Shown: positions 1-9,519, counted from the stretch's first letter. The stretch: 64,000 nucleotides of DNA from Pseudomonas ceruminis (GCF_021602025.1 NZ_BQHW01000025.1:43846-107845), one strand, 5' to 3'. Notes: generated by a model not told the origin, from the sequence alone. Made by a program: numbers and translations.

Positions 1-384
1 GCCAGTGGCAGCACGGGCGATCTTGATGGCGTTTTCAACGGCTTCGGAGCCGGAGGTGACCAGCAGGGTCTTCTTGTCGAAGTCGCCTGGGACCAGCTTG
101 TTGATCTTCTCGCACAGCTCTACGTAAGGCTCGTAGGCCAGCACCTGGAAGCAGGTGTGGCTGACTTTGGTCAGCTGCTCTTGAACAGCGGCAACCACTT
201 TCGGGTGCAGGTGGCCGGTGTTCAGTACGGCGATGCCGCCCGCGAAGTCGATCAGTTCGCGGCCTTCAACGTCGATCACGGTCGAGTTCTTCGCGCTTTC
301 TACGAAGATCGGGTGGATCTGGCCAACGCCACGTGGGACGGCGGCGACACGACGTTGCATCAAGGATTCGTTGGTCTTGCTCAT
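1..384 (-). CDS. gabT: 4-aminobutyrate aminotransferase, N-terminal part (cut by window edge)
   Basis: This is the first 128 codons of a class-III PLP-dependent aminotransferase; the rest lies to the left of base 1. The enzyme moves the amino group of GABA to 2-oxoglutarate, giving succinate semialdehyde and glutamate in the cytoplasm. The translation starts MSKTNESLMQRRVAAVPRG and continues with the family's early blocks (HPIFVESAKN, DFAGGIAVLNTGH, LLVTSGSEAVENAIKIAR). The PLP lysine region is not in view. The neighbour upstream on the same strand is gabD, which oxidises the product, so the pair forms the usual GABA shunt. A hairpin with a T run sits between them. Identification is by recalled family sequence and by the gabD neighbour. 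Confidence 0.93.
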   Translation of the reverse strand, partial: MSKTNESLMQRRVAAVPRGVGQIHPIFVESAKNSTVIDVEGRELIDFAGGIAVLNTGHLHPKVVAAVQEQLTKVSHTCFQVLAYEPYVELCEKINKLVPGDFDKKTLLVTSGSEAVENAIKIARAATG

Positions 385-499
385 AATGCCCTCATTTGCG
401 CCGATCGGCGGCGCTTTTATTCGGGGGTGGCTGGGTAAGCCTTTGATCAGTATTCGTTGATCGACTGTCAAAGACGCCCTGGCCACCAGGTACCGCTAT

Positions 500-542
500 G
501 TCAAAAAGGCCAGCGAGACGTCGCTCTCGCGCCCCGCTGGCA
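500..542 (-). terminator. Rho-independent terminator between gabD and gabT
   Basis: On the minus strand the arms GCCAGCG (541 down to 535) and CGCTGGC (515 down to 509) can pair and are followed by CTTTTTGAC. This is a GC-rich stem with a U tract, placed 20 nt after the gabD stop and about 125 nt before the gabT start. It would end or attenuate gabD transcripts, so gabT may be expressed at a lower level or from its own promoter. Confidence 0.65.
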
Positions 543-562
543 GAGGTAAAAGCGTTAGCGCA

Positions 563-2005
563 TCACACGCTGATGCACAGGTACTTGATCTCGAGGTAGT
601 CCTCGATACCGTACTTGGAACCTTCACGGCCCAGGCCCGAGGCCTTGATGCCGCCGAACGGCGCGACTTCGTTGGAAATCAGGCCGGTGTTGATGCCGAC
701 CATGCCGTATTCCAGGGCCTCGGCAACACGGAACACACGGCTCATGTCACGGGCGTAGAAGTACGAGGCCAGGCCGAATTCGGTGTCGTTGGACATGGCG
801 ATGACTTCAGCTTCGTCTTTGAAGCGGAACAGCGGCGCCAGTGGGCCGAAGGTCTCTTCCTTGGCGACCGCGGCAGTCTTCGGCACGTCGACCAGGATGG
901 TCGGCTCGAAGAAGTTGCCTTCGATCAGCTTGCCGCCGGACAGTACCTTGGCGCCCTTGGATACGGCGTCCTCGATGTGTTCCTGGACCTTGGCGACAGC
1001 CTTGCCGTCGATCAGCGGGCCAGTGGTGGTGCCATCTTCCAGACCGTTGCCGATCTTGAGCTTGGCTACAGCGGCCTTGAGCTTCTCGGCGAAGGCATCG
1101 TAGACACCGTCCTGCACGTAGATGCGGTTGGCGCAGACGCAGGTCTGGCCGTTGTTGCGGTACTTGGAGATGATCGCGCCCTCGACCGCCTTGTCCAGGT
1201 CGGCGTCGTCGAACACGATGAACGGGGCGTTGCCACCCAGCTCCAGGGAAACCTTCTTGATGTCCTTGGCGCATTCCTGCATCAGCTGGCGACCGATTTC
1301 GGTCGAGCCGGTGAAGGACAGCTTGCGAACCAGGGCGTTGCCGGTCAGCTCGCCACCCACTTCGCCAGCGCTGCCGGTCACCACGCTCAGCACGCCGGCG
1401 GGGATACCAGCACGGTTAGCCAGCTCGACCAGGGCCAGGGCGGAATACGGGGTTTGCGAAGCAGGCTTGAGCACCATGGTGCAGCCAGCGGCCAGGGCCG
1501 GGCCGGCTTTACGGGTGATCATCGCCGCCGGGAAGTTCCACGGGGTGATGGCCGCGGTCACACCGATCGGCTGCTTGATGACGATCAGGCGCTTGTCTGG
1601 CTGGTGGCCTGGGATGGTGTCACCGTAGACGCGCTTGGCTTCTTCGGCGAACCACTCGATGAACGACGCGGCGTAGGCGATTTCGCCCTTGGCTTCGGCC
1701 AGCGGCTTGCCTTGCTCGGTGGTCATCAGGCGAGCCAGGTCGTCCTGGTTCTCGATCATCAGTTCGAACCAGCGACGCAGCTTGGCCGAACGCTCTTTGG
1801 CGGTCAGTGCACGCCAGGCCGGCAGGGCCTTGTCGGCGGCTTCGATGGCGCGGCGGGTTTCCGCGGTGCCCATCTTCGGCACGGTACCGATGACTTCACC
1901 GGTGGCCGGGTTGGTCACCTTGATGGTCTGGCCGCTGTCCGCATCCAGCCACTCACCGTTGATGAAGGCTTGCTGGCGGAACAACTGAGCGTCTTTGAGC
2001 TGCAT
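563..2005 (-). CDS. gabD: NADP-dependent succinate-semialdehyde dehydrogenase
   Basis: GabD oxidises succinate semialdehyde to succinate with NAD(P)+ in the cytoplasm, the second step of GABA breakdown. The product is 480 aa, the family length, when started at MQLKDAQLFRQQAF. A longer reading frame to 2044 adds 13 residues unlike the family, so it is not chosen. Aldehyde dehydrogenase hallmarks are visible: the cofactor region AITPWNFPAAMITRK, the FTGSTEIGRQL glycine motif, the general-base segment VSLELGGNAPF, the catalytic cysteine in NNGQTCVCANR, and the EETFGPLAP block. gabT lies downstream on the same strand. The region upstream contains a long inverted repeat that may be a regulator site. 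Confidence 0.95.
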   Translation of the reverse strand: MQLKDAQLFRQQAFINGEWLDADSGQTIKVTNPATGEVIGTVPKMGTAETRRAIEAADKALPAWRALTAKERSAKLRRWFELMIENQDDLARLMTTEQGKPLAEAKGEIAYAASFIEWFAEEAKRVYGDTIPGHQPDKRLIVIKQPIGVTAAITPWNFPAAMITRKAGPALAAGCTMVLKPASQTPYSALALVELANRAGIPAGVLSVVTGSAGEVGGELTGNALVRKLSFTGSTEIGRQLMQECAKDIKKVSLELGGNAPFIVFDDADLDKAVEGAIISKYRNNGQTCVCANRIYVQDGVYDAFAEKLKAAVAKLKIGNGLEDGTTTGPLIDGKAVAKVQEHIEDAVSKGAKVLSGGKLIEGNFFEPTILVDVPKTAAVAKEETFGPLAPLFRFKDEAEVIAMSNDTEFGLASYFYARDMSRVFRVAEALEYGMVGINTGLISNEVAPFGGIKASGLGREGSKYGIEDYLEIKYLCISV

Positions 2006-2108
2006 GTCGGCTTCCCGAATTGTTGATTGTTGAAAAGCGCCCAAGGCAGGGCATCGAGCGTTTGAAATCTCAAACGAATGCTAAGCGGCTGCTGGGGTAT
2101 AGGACAAT

Positions 2109-2146
2109 AGGCTGTTCGAAAAAAAGAACGAATGGTTGAACAGCCT
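2109..2146. promoter_or_regulatory. Inverted repeat upstream of gabD
   Basis: A 9-nt perfect inverted repeat (AGGCTGTTC at 2109-2117, GAACAGCCT at 2138-2146) with a 20-nt spacer lies about 100 nt upstream of the gabD start. It could be a regulator-binding site or a transcript hairpin. No T run follows, so a terminator is less likely. The binding factor is unknown. Confidence 0.35.
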
Positions 2147-2185
2147 GGCGAAATATCGTGATGAGCGGAGCTGCAATCGGCCCTA

Positions 2186-2218
2186 TTGCCGGCAAGCCGG
2201 CGCCCATAGGCCCCCACG
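2186..2218. repeat. REP-like intergenic element
   Basis: The core GCCGGCAAGCCGGC (2188-2201) matches the palindromic heart of the short REP elements scattered between genes in P. putida genomes. It lies in the 292-bp gap between the gabD start and the astA stop. Nothing else recognisable was seen in that gap apart from the inverted repeat nearer gabD. Confidence 0.55.
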
Positions 2219-2297
2219 CTTGAGGGCCAGTACAGGGTAGACGATTGAGCTGAAAGAAATGTGAAGGGAGGACCGACGGCCCTCCCGAAGGGGACAT

Positions 2298-3974
2298 TCA
2301 GAAGGCCTTGGCCAGGTCAATCACCAGCGCCCGGTACCCGACACTGCCCGGCTGTCGGCTATGCACCTTCAGCTCCACCAACACCTCCTGGGTCCCCCGG
2401 CGTACCTCATTGAGGACGGTGGTGGTAAGTTTTTCCGGCGTGAGGTAATTCACCGATGCCGAATAGATGAACTGGGTGTCGGTCTCGGGTCGGTAGGCCA
2501 CCACCGACGTGATCGGGCTGTACCACTCATCGCCACGTTCCTTGCCGTATTCCCAGACCTGCTCGACCGTACCCTTGGCCTCGTCGATCCTGTATTCCAC
2601 GGCACGGCTGTAATTGCCGGTGAGCTTGGTCGGCGCAAAGTCCCGCCCCCAGCCGTTGTCGAATACCGTCAGCGTGCCTTTGCCGGTAAGCCACGCGGTG
2701 TGTTGGGTCCAGGACCAGTCGAAGCCTTCGCCCACAACCGGTTTGAGCACCTTGTCCTGCAGCCGTTGTGGCCAGCCCTGCGGCGAGGCGAGAATCCACT
2801 TCACCGCCTTGTCGCGACCGATCTTCACCACACCTTGGTGGCGAGCTGAAACGATAATGCTGTCGTCATCGGCATCGTAGTCGATGGCATTGACGTGCGC
2901 CCAGTTGCGACCGGTGCCCACGCCCGGGGTGTCGCCGAACGGCAGGTCGCCTTCAGCCAGCTCATTGGCCAGGCGGTCATCTTGTTTCTCTACCCCATCG
3001 GGCAGTTGAATGGCGGCCTTGCCCAGGGTTTCCAGCAAATCGCCGCGATAGGGGTCGAGGATCTGGTTCAGGTCCCAGAAGTCCAGCACGTCCCCTGCCT
3101 CGTTGACCTCGATGATATGGTCGCGAATCGAACGCACGCGCTTGCCGTCCGGGCGGCGGTAATCGCTGGTGCCCACCCGCAGCAGGTAGGTACCCTGGGC
3201 CGTCTCGCGGATCTCGTGGGAGAAGTCGGCAAACTTGTCCGGCAGGCTGCGCTGCCAGATGCGCCGCCCCAGCAGGTCGTACTTGGAGTAGGTCTGGCCT
3301 TGCCCCCAGATCAGCTTGCCATCGCGGGTCTGCTGGAAGCCCATGGTGCCGCCCAGGCCGTCGCGGCGGTTGGAATCGTGGATCTGCTCGATATCCAGGT
3401 ACCAGCGCACATCGCCGTTGCTGTCGGCAATCCAGTTGTTGCCCACCTGGTCCCATTCGGCAGCACCGCCCAGGCCATTCCACTTGAAGGCTCGGCCACC
3501 GGGGATGTCACCGAGCAGGTGGTTGAACAGGTAAAGGCGGTGCTCGAAGCCCGGTGCGACCTTGATTGGCTCGACCTGCGGCAAAGCGGCGGTCTGTTTC
3601 GCCACCACCGGCAGACGCACGGCCGGGGCGTAGATCTGGTAGCGCTCGCGAACGCGTTCGCCATCGAGCTTGTAGGTCACTTCCACCTGGTTGACGTGGT
3701 CCGGGTACAGCCCGAACACCGGGATGCCGCCGTAGGTCCACAACGAACGGTCGGCCACGTCGTAAGCGATATCCACCCCCCGCTCGCCACGCCCCAGCAC
3801 CCGCACATGGGCAGCGCTCAAGGTACGCCCGCCGTCGCGGATGATCGCCGTCAGCGGCGCCAGGCGGTACGGGTTGACCAGCACATCGCCGAGCAGCGCT
3901 TCGTCACGTGCGGGCACGCTGGCGGTCAGGCAGGCGCCCTCGGGCAGTGCAGGGGTTTCGGTCTTGGCATTCAT
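2298..3974 (-). CDS. astA: Arylsulfate sulfotransferase (aryl sulfate ester desulfurisation)
   Basis: The 558-aa product belongs to the bacterial arylsulfotransferase (AssT/ASST) beta-propeller family. Such enzymes move a sulfuryl group from an aryl sulfate ester to a phenolic acceptor. Family-like blocks include HRLYLFNHLLGDIPGGRAF, GQTYSKYDLLGR, DFSHEIRETAQGTYLLRV, NWAHVNAIDYDADDDSIIVS and WSWTQHTAWL; the histidines in these blocks are candidate active-site residues. I see no convincing signal peptide. The ATG at 3974 is chosen because AAGGAG lies just upstream. The gene is 17 nt downstream of a TonB receptor gene and is probably cotranscribed with it. I recall the same pairing (sftP-astA, controlled by SftR) from P. 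putida S-313. The symbol is given on that basis. Confidence 0.85.
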   Translation of the reverse strand: MNAKTETPALPEGACLTASVPARDEALLGDVLVNPYRLAPLTAIIRDGGRTLSAAHVRVLGRGERGVDIAYDVADRSLWTYGGIPVFGLYPDHVNQVEVTYKLDGERVRERYQIYAPAVRLPVVAKQTAALPQVEPIKVAPGFEHRLYLFNHLLGDIPGGRAFKWNGLGGAAEWDQVGNNWIADSNGDVRWYLDIEQIHDSNRRDGLGGTMGFQQTRDGKLIWGQGQTYSKYDLLGRRIWQRSLPDKFADFSHEIRETAQGTYLLRVGTSDYRRPDGKRVRSIRDHIIEVNEAGDVLDFWDLNQILDPYRGDLLETLGKAAIQLPDGVEKQDDRLANELAEGDLPFGDTPGVGTGRNWAHVNAIDYDADDDSIIVSARHQGVVKIGRDKAVKWILASPQGWPQRLQDKVLKPVVGEGFDWSWTQHTAWLTGKGTLTVFDNGWGRDFAPTKLTGNYSRAVEYRIDEAKGTVEQVWEYGKERGDEWYSPITSVVAYRPETDTQFIYSASVNYLTPEKLTTTVLNEVRRGTQEVLVELKVHSRQPGSVGYRALVIDLAKAF

Positions 3975-3991
3975 GGCAAAGCTCCTTGTAC

Positions 3992-6328
3992 TCAGAAGTC
4001 GTATCGGGCGGTGGCGCCGAAGGTGCGTGGGGTACCGAGCACGCCGGCATAACCGCCGTTGGCGGAGTTCCACAGGCTGGTGAAGTAGGTCTTGTCGCCG
4101 GCGTTCTTCACCCACAGCGACAGGTCGAGCACACCGTCGCCCTGGTCCAGGCGCACGCCGGTGGACAGGTTGACCAGCGCGTAGCTGGGGATCTGGCCGA
4201 AATCGGAATCGTCGATGGTGCCAACCGCCTTGGAACGGAAGGCATAGCTGGCGGTGACGTAGGGCTCGACGTGCTCGGCCAGCTGCCATTTGTATTGGCC
4301 GTTGAGGTTGGCGATGTACTTGGAAGCGCCGACCACTTGGTGGCCGGACAGGTCGCACGTGGCGCTGGCATTGGCCAGGCTCACCTCTGGCGGGCACGGT
4401 GCATCGTCGTACTCGGTGTAACGCACGTCGTTCCACGAGCCATTGAAGTTGAGGGTCAGGCCGCGGATCGGCAGCGCCGTGGCCTCGAACTCCAGCCCTC
4501 GGGAGCGCACGCGGCCGGCGTTGGCCAGGTACTGCACGCGGTTGATCTGGTCGTACACGTTGGCCTGGTAACCATGCACCTCGGCCCAGAACAGGTTGGT
4601 ATTGAGCTGCAAGCGGTCGTCGAACAGGGTGCTCTTGAGGCCCACTTCGGCATTGTTGACCCGCTCGGTGCCCACCAGCAGCGAATCGGTGCCCAGCCTT
4701 GGCGCTGCGCCGACCGTGAGGTTGATGCCGCCGGACTTCTCGCCATGGGTCAGGGTCGCATAGCCCAGCAACTGCTCATTGAAGCGGTAGCTCAGCCCCA
4801 GCAGGCCTGAGGGGCTGAAGCTGTACTGGTTGAGGTCGCCCGAGTCGTATGCCCCCACCCTGCCCTGGCGCGCCGCAGCGGCAGCTCCCGTCACAGGCGC
4901 CCCGCCCGCTGGGGCATCACGGGTCACCCAGGCGCTCTTCTGCTCATAGGTGCCACGCACGCCAGCGGTAAAGTCCAGGCGGTCGGTGACGTGCCAGGTG
5001 CCTTGGGCAAACAGGGCATAGCTATCGGTATCGATGTGCCCGTTACCGACGGTGTTGACGTTGTTCAGCGCGCCGGCCGGGGTGAGGTTCCAGATGTCTG
5101 CCTGCGGGCCGTAATAAGTGAACGACTTGTTGTCCAGGTCCTGCTTGAAGTAGTAGGCCCCGAGCACGTAGTCGAACGCGCCTCCGGTCGGCGAGGCCAG
5201 GCGGATTTCCTGCGAGTACTGCTTGTCGCGCACCGACACACCGGCGCTGTAGAACACCGGTACGTTGAGGCCATCGTCGTTGCGTGGGGTGAAGTCCCAC
5301 CAGCGGTAGGCGGTGATCGAGGTCAGGGTGAAGTCGTTGGGCAGGGTCCAGTTGGCTTCTACCGAGGTACCGCCCTGGAACACGGTAACCTGCTGGTCGG
5401 CATCGAAGTTGACTTTGCGGTCCTTGCCCGACACCAGTGTGGCGCCGGCCTGGGCGGCCAGGCTTTCGTAACGATTGACACCATTGAGGGTCGGCCCGGT
5501 GCTGTAGAGGCTGAGGATGCCGTTGTTGGAGTCCTCCTCGTTGTACTCACCGATCCAGCGTAGGTTGAAGGTTTCGCTCGGTTTGAACAGCAACTGAGTA
5601 CGAAAACCCTGGCGTTTGCCGCCATTGAGGTCGTCGCCGTTGTGGATGTTCTTGACGTAGCCGTCGTCTTGCGTGTGGTACGCGCTGATGCGGCCGGCCA
5701 GGGTGTCACTGATCGGCCCGGAGAAACTGCCTTGGGTCTGCAGGTAACCATCCTCGCCGATGGACTGCTGAACGCTGCCCTCGCGGTGGAAGGTGGGCTT
5801 GCGCGTTGTGATGTTCAGCACCCCCGCCGTGGTGTTCTTGCCAAACAGCGTGCCCTGCGGGCCGCGCAGCACTTCCAGTTGTTCCACATCGAGCAGGTCG
5901 AACACCGCCATGCCGGGGCGCCCCAGGTAGACGTTGTCCAGGTAGATGCCAACGCTGCCCTCCAGGCCATCGCTGGCCGGGTTGTTGCCCAGGCCACGGA
6001 TCGAAATGCTCGACTGGCGTGCATGCACATAGGCGACGTTGGTGCTCGGTACCAACTGTTGCAGGTCCTGCACACGGTAGATGCGCTGGGTTTCCAGGGT
6101 TTCGCTGTTGAGCACACTGATTGGCGTAGGCACGCTCTGCGCCGTTTCCTCGCGGCGGCGTGCATTGACCGTGACAGTGCCAAGCTTGGCGTCCTGCTCC
6201 AGCGCAGGGGTGGCGGCAACGGGCTCGTCGGCGAAGCTGCCATTGGCAGCCGCCAGCAGCACGCCAGCTGCCAGGGGTTGCAGGGTGAACCGCGACGCGC
6301 GCGCCGGCCAACGGGAAAGTCGGGACAT
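3992..6328 (-). CDS. sftP: TonB-dependent outer-membrane receptor for sulfate esters
   Basis: The 778-aa protein has a signal-like N-terminus (about residues 1-34, ending GSFA), a plug domain containing VPTPISVLNSETLETQRIYR and GSVGIYLDNVYLGR, and a beta-barrel ending in an aromatic residue (ATARYDF), as expected for outer-membrane receptors. Substrate would cross the outer membrane using TonB energy. Its position just before astA, divergent from a LysR gene and near atsRBC and atsK, points to sulfate esters as the ligand, as I recall for SftP of P. putida S-313. The substrate is inferred from this context. Iron-siderophore transport is the generic alternative for this superfamily. Confidence 0.82.
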   Translation of the reverse strand: MSRLSRWPARASRFTLQPLAAGVLLAAANGSFADEPVAATPALEQDAKLGTVTVNARRREETAQSVPTPISVLNSETLETQRIYRVQDLQQLVPSTNVAYVHARQSSISIRGLGNNPASDGLEGSVGIYLDNVYLGRPGMAVFDLLDVEQLEVLRGPQGTLFGKNTTAGVLNITTRKPTFHREGSVQQSIGEDGYLQTQGSFSGPISDTLAGRISAYHTQDDGYVKNIHNGDDLNGGKRQGFRTQLLFKPSETFNLRWIGEYNEEDSNNGILSLYSTGPTLNGVNRYESLAAQAGATLVSGKDRKVNFDADQQVTVFQGGTSVEANWTLPNDFTLTSITAYRWWDFTPRNDDGLNVPVFYSAGVSVRDKQYSQEIRLASPTGGAFDYVLGAYYFKQDLDNKSFTYYGPQADIWNLTPAGALNNVNTVGNGHIDTDSYALFAQGTWHVTDRLDFTAGVRGTYEQKSAWVTRDAPAGGAPVTGAAAAARQGRVGAYDSGDLNQYSFSPSGLLGLSYRFNEQLLGYATLTHGEKSGGINLTVGAAPRLGTDSLLVGTERVNNAEVGLKSTLFDDRLQLNTNLFWAEVHGYQANVYDQINRVQYLANAGRVRSRGLEFEATALPIRGLTLNFNGSWNDVRYTEYDDAPCPPEVSLANASATCDLSGHQVVGASKYIANLNGQYKWQLAEHVEPYVTASYAFRSKAVGTIDDSDFGQIPSYALVNLSTGVRLDQGDGVLDLSLWVKNAGDKTYFTSLWNSANGGYAGVLGTPRTFGATARYDF

Positions 6329-6520
6329 GCAAATGCTCCTTTAGGCATGGGCCCTGGCGAGCATTTCCGTTGGCGGAACCGAATCGCGGTCAGATGGGCT
6401 TATATTCTTTTAAGATATATAAATATTTGTAATTCATATTTTGTGGAATAAGTAGTTCCCTTTATAAGGGGGCACACCCTGTTCATCAATTGCATTCGAC
6501 CGAAAGTTTTCATGTAGAAA
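6329..6520. promoter_or_regulatory. Divergent promoter region sftP-astA / sftR
   Basis: This AT-rich intergenic stretch separates the divergent sftP and sftR genes. It contains CCCTTTATAAGGG (6458-6470), an imperfect dyad of the kind LysR regulators bind, and AT-rich runs at 6405-6445 that could include promoter elements. LysR proteins usually bind between themselves and a divergent target. The exact site is not established here. Confidence 0.45.
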
Positions 6521-7435
6521 ATGCATATCGACCTCCGCCAGCTTCGCCACTTCATCGCCCTTGTCGAACACCGCAGTTTCGTTGCTGCGGCAGCGGCGGT
6601 GAACTTGTCGCAATCGGCCTTCAGCCGCAGCATCCAGACCCTGGAGCATAATGTCGGCTGCCGACTGGTCGACCGCGCCAGCAAGGAGCTTGCACCCACC
6701 CGTCAGGGCTTGCTGGTGCTGGAACATTCGCGGCGCCTGGTCCATGGCGCGCACAACCTGGTCAACGAGATCCATCAGTTCAACGGTGCCACCACCGGGG
6801 TCGTGCGTTTCGGCTCAGGCCCTGCGCCGGCTGGCGGCCTGGTGCCACGTGCAGTGGCGCGCTTCGTCGCCGAATACCCGGCGGCGCGCACCTGCTTTCA
6901 GGTGGATAACTGGCAAGCGTTGAACCGCAAGCTGGTGGCCGAAGAGATCGAGTTCTTCGTGGCCGATACCCGTCAGTTCGAGTCCGACCCGGACTACCGC
7001 GTACACAAGCTGGCCCCCCAGCGCTGGCATTTCTGCTGCCGCGCGGGGCACCCGCTCACAGCGCGCAGCCAGGTGAATGCGCGGGATGTGTTCGATTACC
7101 CACTGGCAACCACCTTCCGCCCGCCGAACATCCGCAAGATCCTCAGCGACCTCAGCGGCAGGCAGGACTTTCTGCCCACGGTCGAGTGCGAGCATGGCTA
7201 TGCACTGCTTAACGTGGTGATGCATTCGGACACCATCGGCATAGCCTGCAGTGCCAACCTGCGCCCCTATCAGGCGGGGCATGGGCTGGTGGGGCTGCAA
7301 CTGGCAGACCTGGCGCCGGAACAGGAAGAATCGTTTTATACCCGCTATGGGGTGGTAAGCCGCGTGGGGTATGGGTTGTCGCCGTTGGCGCAAGGGATGG
7401 TGAGGCAGTTGATTGCCTGTGATACCGACGGCTAG
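6521..7435 (+). CDS. sftR: LysR-type regulator of sulfate ester metabolism
   Basis: The product is 304 aa, the normal LysR length. It has an N-terminal winged helix-turn-helix (residues 1-60, with LRQLRHFIALVEHRSFVAAA and LSQSAFSRSIQTLE) and a C-terminal effector domain from about residue 92. It is divergent from sftP-astA and next to atsK, the arrangement I recall for SftR of P. putida S-313, which controls sulfate ester use. The effector is not visible from sequence; sulfate or an early intermediate such as adenylylsulfate is possible, by analogy with CysB-like regulators. The start has no strong Shine-Dalgarno sequence, but the HTH begins at once after it, so an earlier or later start is unlikely. 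Confidence 0.8.
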   Translation: MHIDLRQLRHFIALVEHRSFVAAAAAVNLSQSAFSRSIQTLEHNVGCRLVDRASKELAPTRQGLLVLEHSRRLVHGAHNLVNEIHQFNGATTGVVRFGSGPAPAGGLVPRAVARFVAEYPAARTCFQVDNWQALNRKLVAEEIEFFVADTRQFESDPDYRVHKLAPQRWHFCCRAGHPLTARSQVNARDVFDYPLATTFRPPNIRKILSDLSGRQDFLPTVECEHGYALLNVVMHSDTIGIACSANLRPYQAGHGLVGLQLADLAPEQEESFYTRYGVVSRVGYGLSPLAQGMVRQLIACDTDG

Positions 7436-7459
7436 TCGGCTGGGGTTCTGCCCCCCGAA

Positions 7460-7532
7460 TTGGCAAGCTGGCTCCCCAGGTATCGCGCTGCCTCCGGGCT
7501 GAGCGCTGCACCTGGTGGAGCCGGCAAGCGGG
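7460..7532. repeat. Inverted pair of REP-like elements / bidirectional terminator
   Basis: The stretch 'TGGCAAGCTGGCTCCCCAGG' (7461-7480) is largely the reverse complement of the one at 7510-7532 (ACCTGGTGGAGCCGGCAAGC). The pair lies between the convergent ends of sftR and atsK, where a bidirectional terminator is expected. Both arms resemble P. putida REP units. Confidence 0.6.
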
Positions 7533-7534
7533 TT

Positions 7535-8440
7535 TCAGCCTTTACGCGTAGTACGGCTCAGTTGGCCATCCACGCCCACCGGCACTTCACCGGCCAGCGT
7601 TACCCGGCGCACGATACGTGGCTGGGTCCCATAATCATCCACCGCGTAGTGCTGTGTCGCACGGTTATCCCAGATAGCCACATCGCCCGCCTCCCAGCGC
7701 CAGCGCACGGTGTTCTCAAGGCGCGTGACATGCCCTTGCAGCACCGCGAACAAGTGCTGCGAATCGGCCAGCGAATAGCCCTTGATGCGTTTGACGAAAT
7801 GCCCCAGCTGCAGCGCCCGCTCACCGCTGATCGGGTGCACTCGCACCACCGGGTGCTCGGTCTCATACACCGTCGAGGTGAACACTTTGCGATGACGCTC
7901 GAGTTTGGCAGGGTCGATATCGGGCTTGAGGCTGGCATAGTCGTACTCGTTGCTGTGCACCGCCCACAGCTTGTCGGCCAGCTCGCGCAGGGGCTCGGGC
8001 AACTCCTGATAGGCCGCAGCGGTATTGGCCCATACAGTATCGCCGCCCGACGCAGGGGCCACCACACTGCGCAGGATCGAGGCCTTGGGGTAGGCCTCTA
8101 CGAAGGTCACATCGGTGTGCCAGGAGTTGGCCCGCTGCCCTTGGGCGCCATCGAGCTGGAGCAGGTAGCGGGTACCGTCGACCACTGGCACGGTGGGGTG
8201 AGCGACCGGCTCGCCCAGCAGCTTGGCAAAACCTTCCTGGCTTTGATCGTCCAGGTGGGTCTGGCCACGGAAGAAGATGACCTTGTGCCGCACCAACGCA
8301 GCCTGGATGGCCTCGACTGTGGCGGCATCGAGGTCGGGGGACAGTTTGACCCCGCGTATTTCGGCGCCGATACGGCCGGCGACCGGGTGGACATCAAGTT
8401 CGAGGGCGTGCGGCGCGGTGGCCAGTGCAGCGTTGCTCAT
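7535..8440 (-). CDS. atsK: Alkylsulfatase AtsK, Fe(II)/2-oxoglutarate-dependent dioxygenase
   Basis: AtsK cleaves alkyl sulfate esters by oxygenation, releasing sulfate, the matching aldehyde, succinate and CO2. The 301-aa length from [13 protein letters not shown] matches the enzyme known from P. putida S-313. TauD-family features are clear: the iron ligands in SWHTDVTF (H-x-D) and a distal histidine in [13 protein letters not shown], and the 2-oxoglutarate-binding arginines in PRIVRRVTL. The longer frame to 8455 adds MRTLT before the known start and is not used. atsK is 35 nt downstream of atsR on the same strand, so the binding protein and the intracellular enzyme are probably cotranscribed. 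A plain taurine dioxygenase is the alternative, but sequence and context favour AtsK. Confidence 0.92.
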   Translation of the reverse strand: MSNAALATAPHALELDVHPVAGRIGAEIRGVKLSPDLDAATVEAIQAALVRHKVIFFRGQTHLDDQSQEGFAKLLGEPVAHPTVPVVDGTRYLLQLDGAQGQRANSWHTDVTFVEAYPKASILRSVVAPASGGDTVWANTAAAYQELPEPLRELADKLWAVHSNEYDYASLKPDIDPAKLERHRKVFTSTVYETEHPVVRVHPISGERALQLGHFVKRIKGYSLADSQHLFAVLQGHVTRLENTVRWRWEAGDVAIWDNRATQHYAVDDYGTQPRIVRRVTLAGEVPVGVDGQLSRTTRKG

Positions 8441-8475
8441 GGTCAGGGTCCTCATGGTTTTTGTCGGGGTGTCGG

Positions 8476-9519
8476 TTAGCGGGCAGCTTGTGTGGCGTGT
8501 TGCTGTTGCAAGGCGGTATCGAGGAAGCGCGGCTCTATCCAGTCGGCGACCTGGAAACCACGGCGGATCAGGCGTTCCTTGGCGGCAAGGTCGACGCCCT
8601 GCTGCAACTGGGCGACGAAGTCGGCGTCAAGGCGCGGGTCGAAGTAATGGGCCAGGTCTTCCTTGGCCAAATCGTCGCTGAGGATGTTGCGCGGCCAGTT
8701 GGCATTGCTCGCCACCAGGTCGACGTAGGCACTGCGGTTGTGTTCGTCGCGCAGCCAACGGCTGGCCTGCTCCTGGGCATTGACCAGTCGTTGCACCAGG
8801 TCCGGGTGCTGCCGGATGAACTCACCGGTCCCCAGCAGCACCGCCTGGGTGCTGCCGGCGCCCTGCAGGTCGCGCGAGTTGACCGGCAGTTCCACCAGGC
8901 CGCGCTCACGCAGCGAGAGCAGGCTCGACAGGCCCCAGGTGGCATCGATCTGTTTGGCGGCCAGTGCCGCGTTGGAGGCGTTGAAGTCCAGGTTGATCAC
9001 TTTCAGGTCGCGCTCGGACAGCCCTTGGCTGGCCAGGGCGCTGGCAAAGGAAAGCTGGTTGGCAGTGCCGCGGAACACCGCCACGCGCTTGCCCTTGAGG
9101 TCGTGCAGGGTCTTGATGCCGGAGCCCGGCACTACGCCCAGGTAGCTCTTCACCCCCCGCACGCCGGCAGCCAGCACGCGGGTATCGAGGCCATTGGCCT
9201 TGCCGACGATCGCCGCCAGGTCGCCCAGGTAGGCGAAATCCGCCTGCCCGTTGGCCAAGGCTTCGTTGACCACAGGCCCGGCCCCCTTGAAGAAGTGCCA
9301 TTCGATACGGATACCGTCCTTGGCAAACTCGTTTTCCAGCAGTTGCTGGTCACGCAGCACGTCAACCACACCGCCGGCGCTGTGCTTGCTGCCAGCGCTC
9401 AAATCGGGCACGGCAATGCGGATGCTCTCGGGCTTGGCCGATTCGGCTGCCTGGGCGCTGAGGGCAAGAAAACTGACCAGCCCAAGGGCGGTGATCAGGT
9501 GGCGCAACGGGGTTTTCAT
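8476..9519 (-). CDS. atsR: Periplasmic sulfate-ester-binding protein of the Ats ABC importer
   Basis: This 347-aa protein has a cleavable signal peptide (hydrophobic residues about 8-24, cleavage near AQAAES) and the SsuA/TauA-type fold: an early [15 protein letters not shown] segment, GADFAYLGD-like ligand-gate residues ([10 protein letters not shown]), [15 protein letters not shown] and [14 protein letters not shown]. It would capture aliphatic or aryl sulfate esters in the periplasm and hand them to AtsB/AtsC, whose genes lie divergently about 300 nt away. It is followed by atsK. Sulfonate binding is the alternative for this family; context decides for sulfate esters. Confidence 0.85.
   Translation of the reverse strand: MKTPLRHLITALGLVSFLALSAQAAESAKPESIRIAVPDLSAGSKHSAGGVVDVLRDQQLLENEFAKDGIRIEWHFFKGAGPVVNEALANGQADFAYLGDLAAIVGKANGLDTRVLAAGVRGVKSYLGVVPGSGIKTLHDLKGKRVAVFRGTANQLSFASALASQGLSERDLKVINLDFNASNAALAAKQIDATWGLSSLLSLRERGLVELPVNSRDLQGAGSTQAVLLGTGEFIRQHPDLVQRLVNAQEQASRWLRDEHNRSAYVDLVASNANWPRNILSDDLAKEDLAHYFDPRLDADFVAQLQQGVDLAAKERLIRRGFQVADWIEPRFLDTALQQQHATQAAR

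Noticed and set aside
977-2026. Long plus-strand frame opposite gabD
   Set aside because: It is a shadow of high-GC coding DNA; the minus-strand gabD is a full-length family match.
2298-4436. 712-aa version of the arylsulfotransferase
   Set aside because: The extra N-terminal residues are arginine-rich out-of-frame reading of the TonB receptor gene; the ATG at 3974 has a good Shine-Dalgarno.
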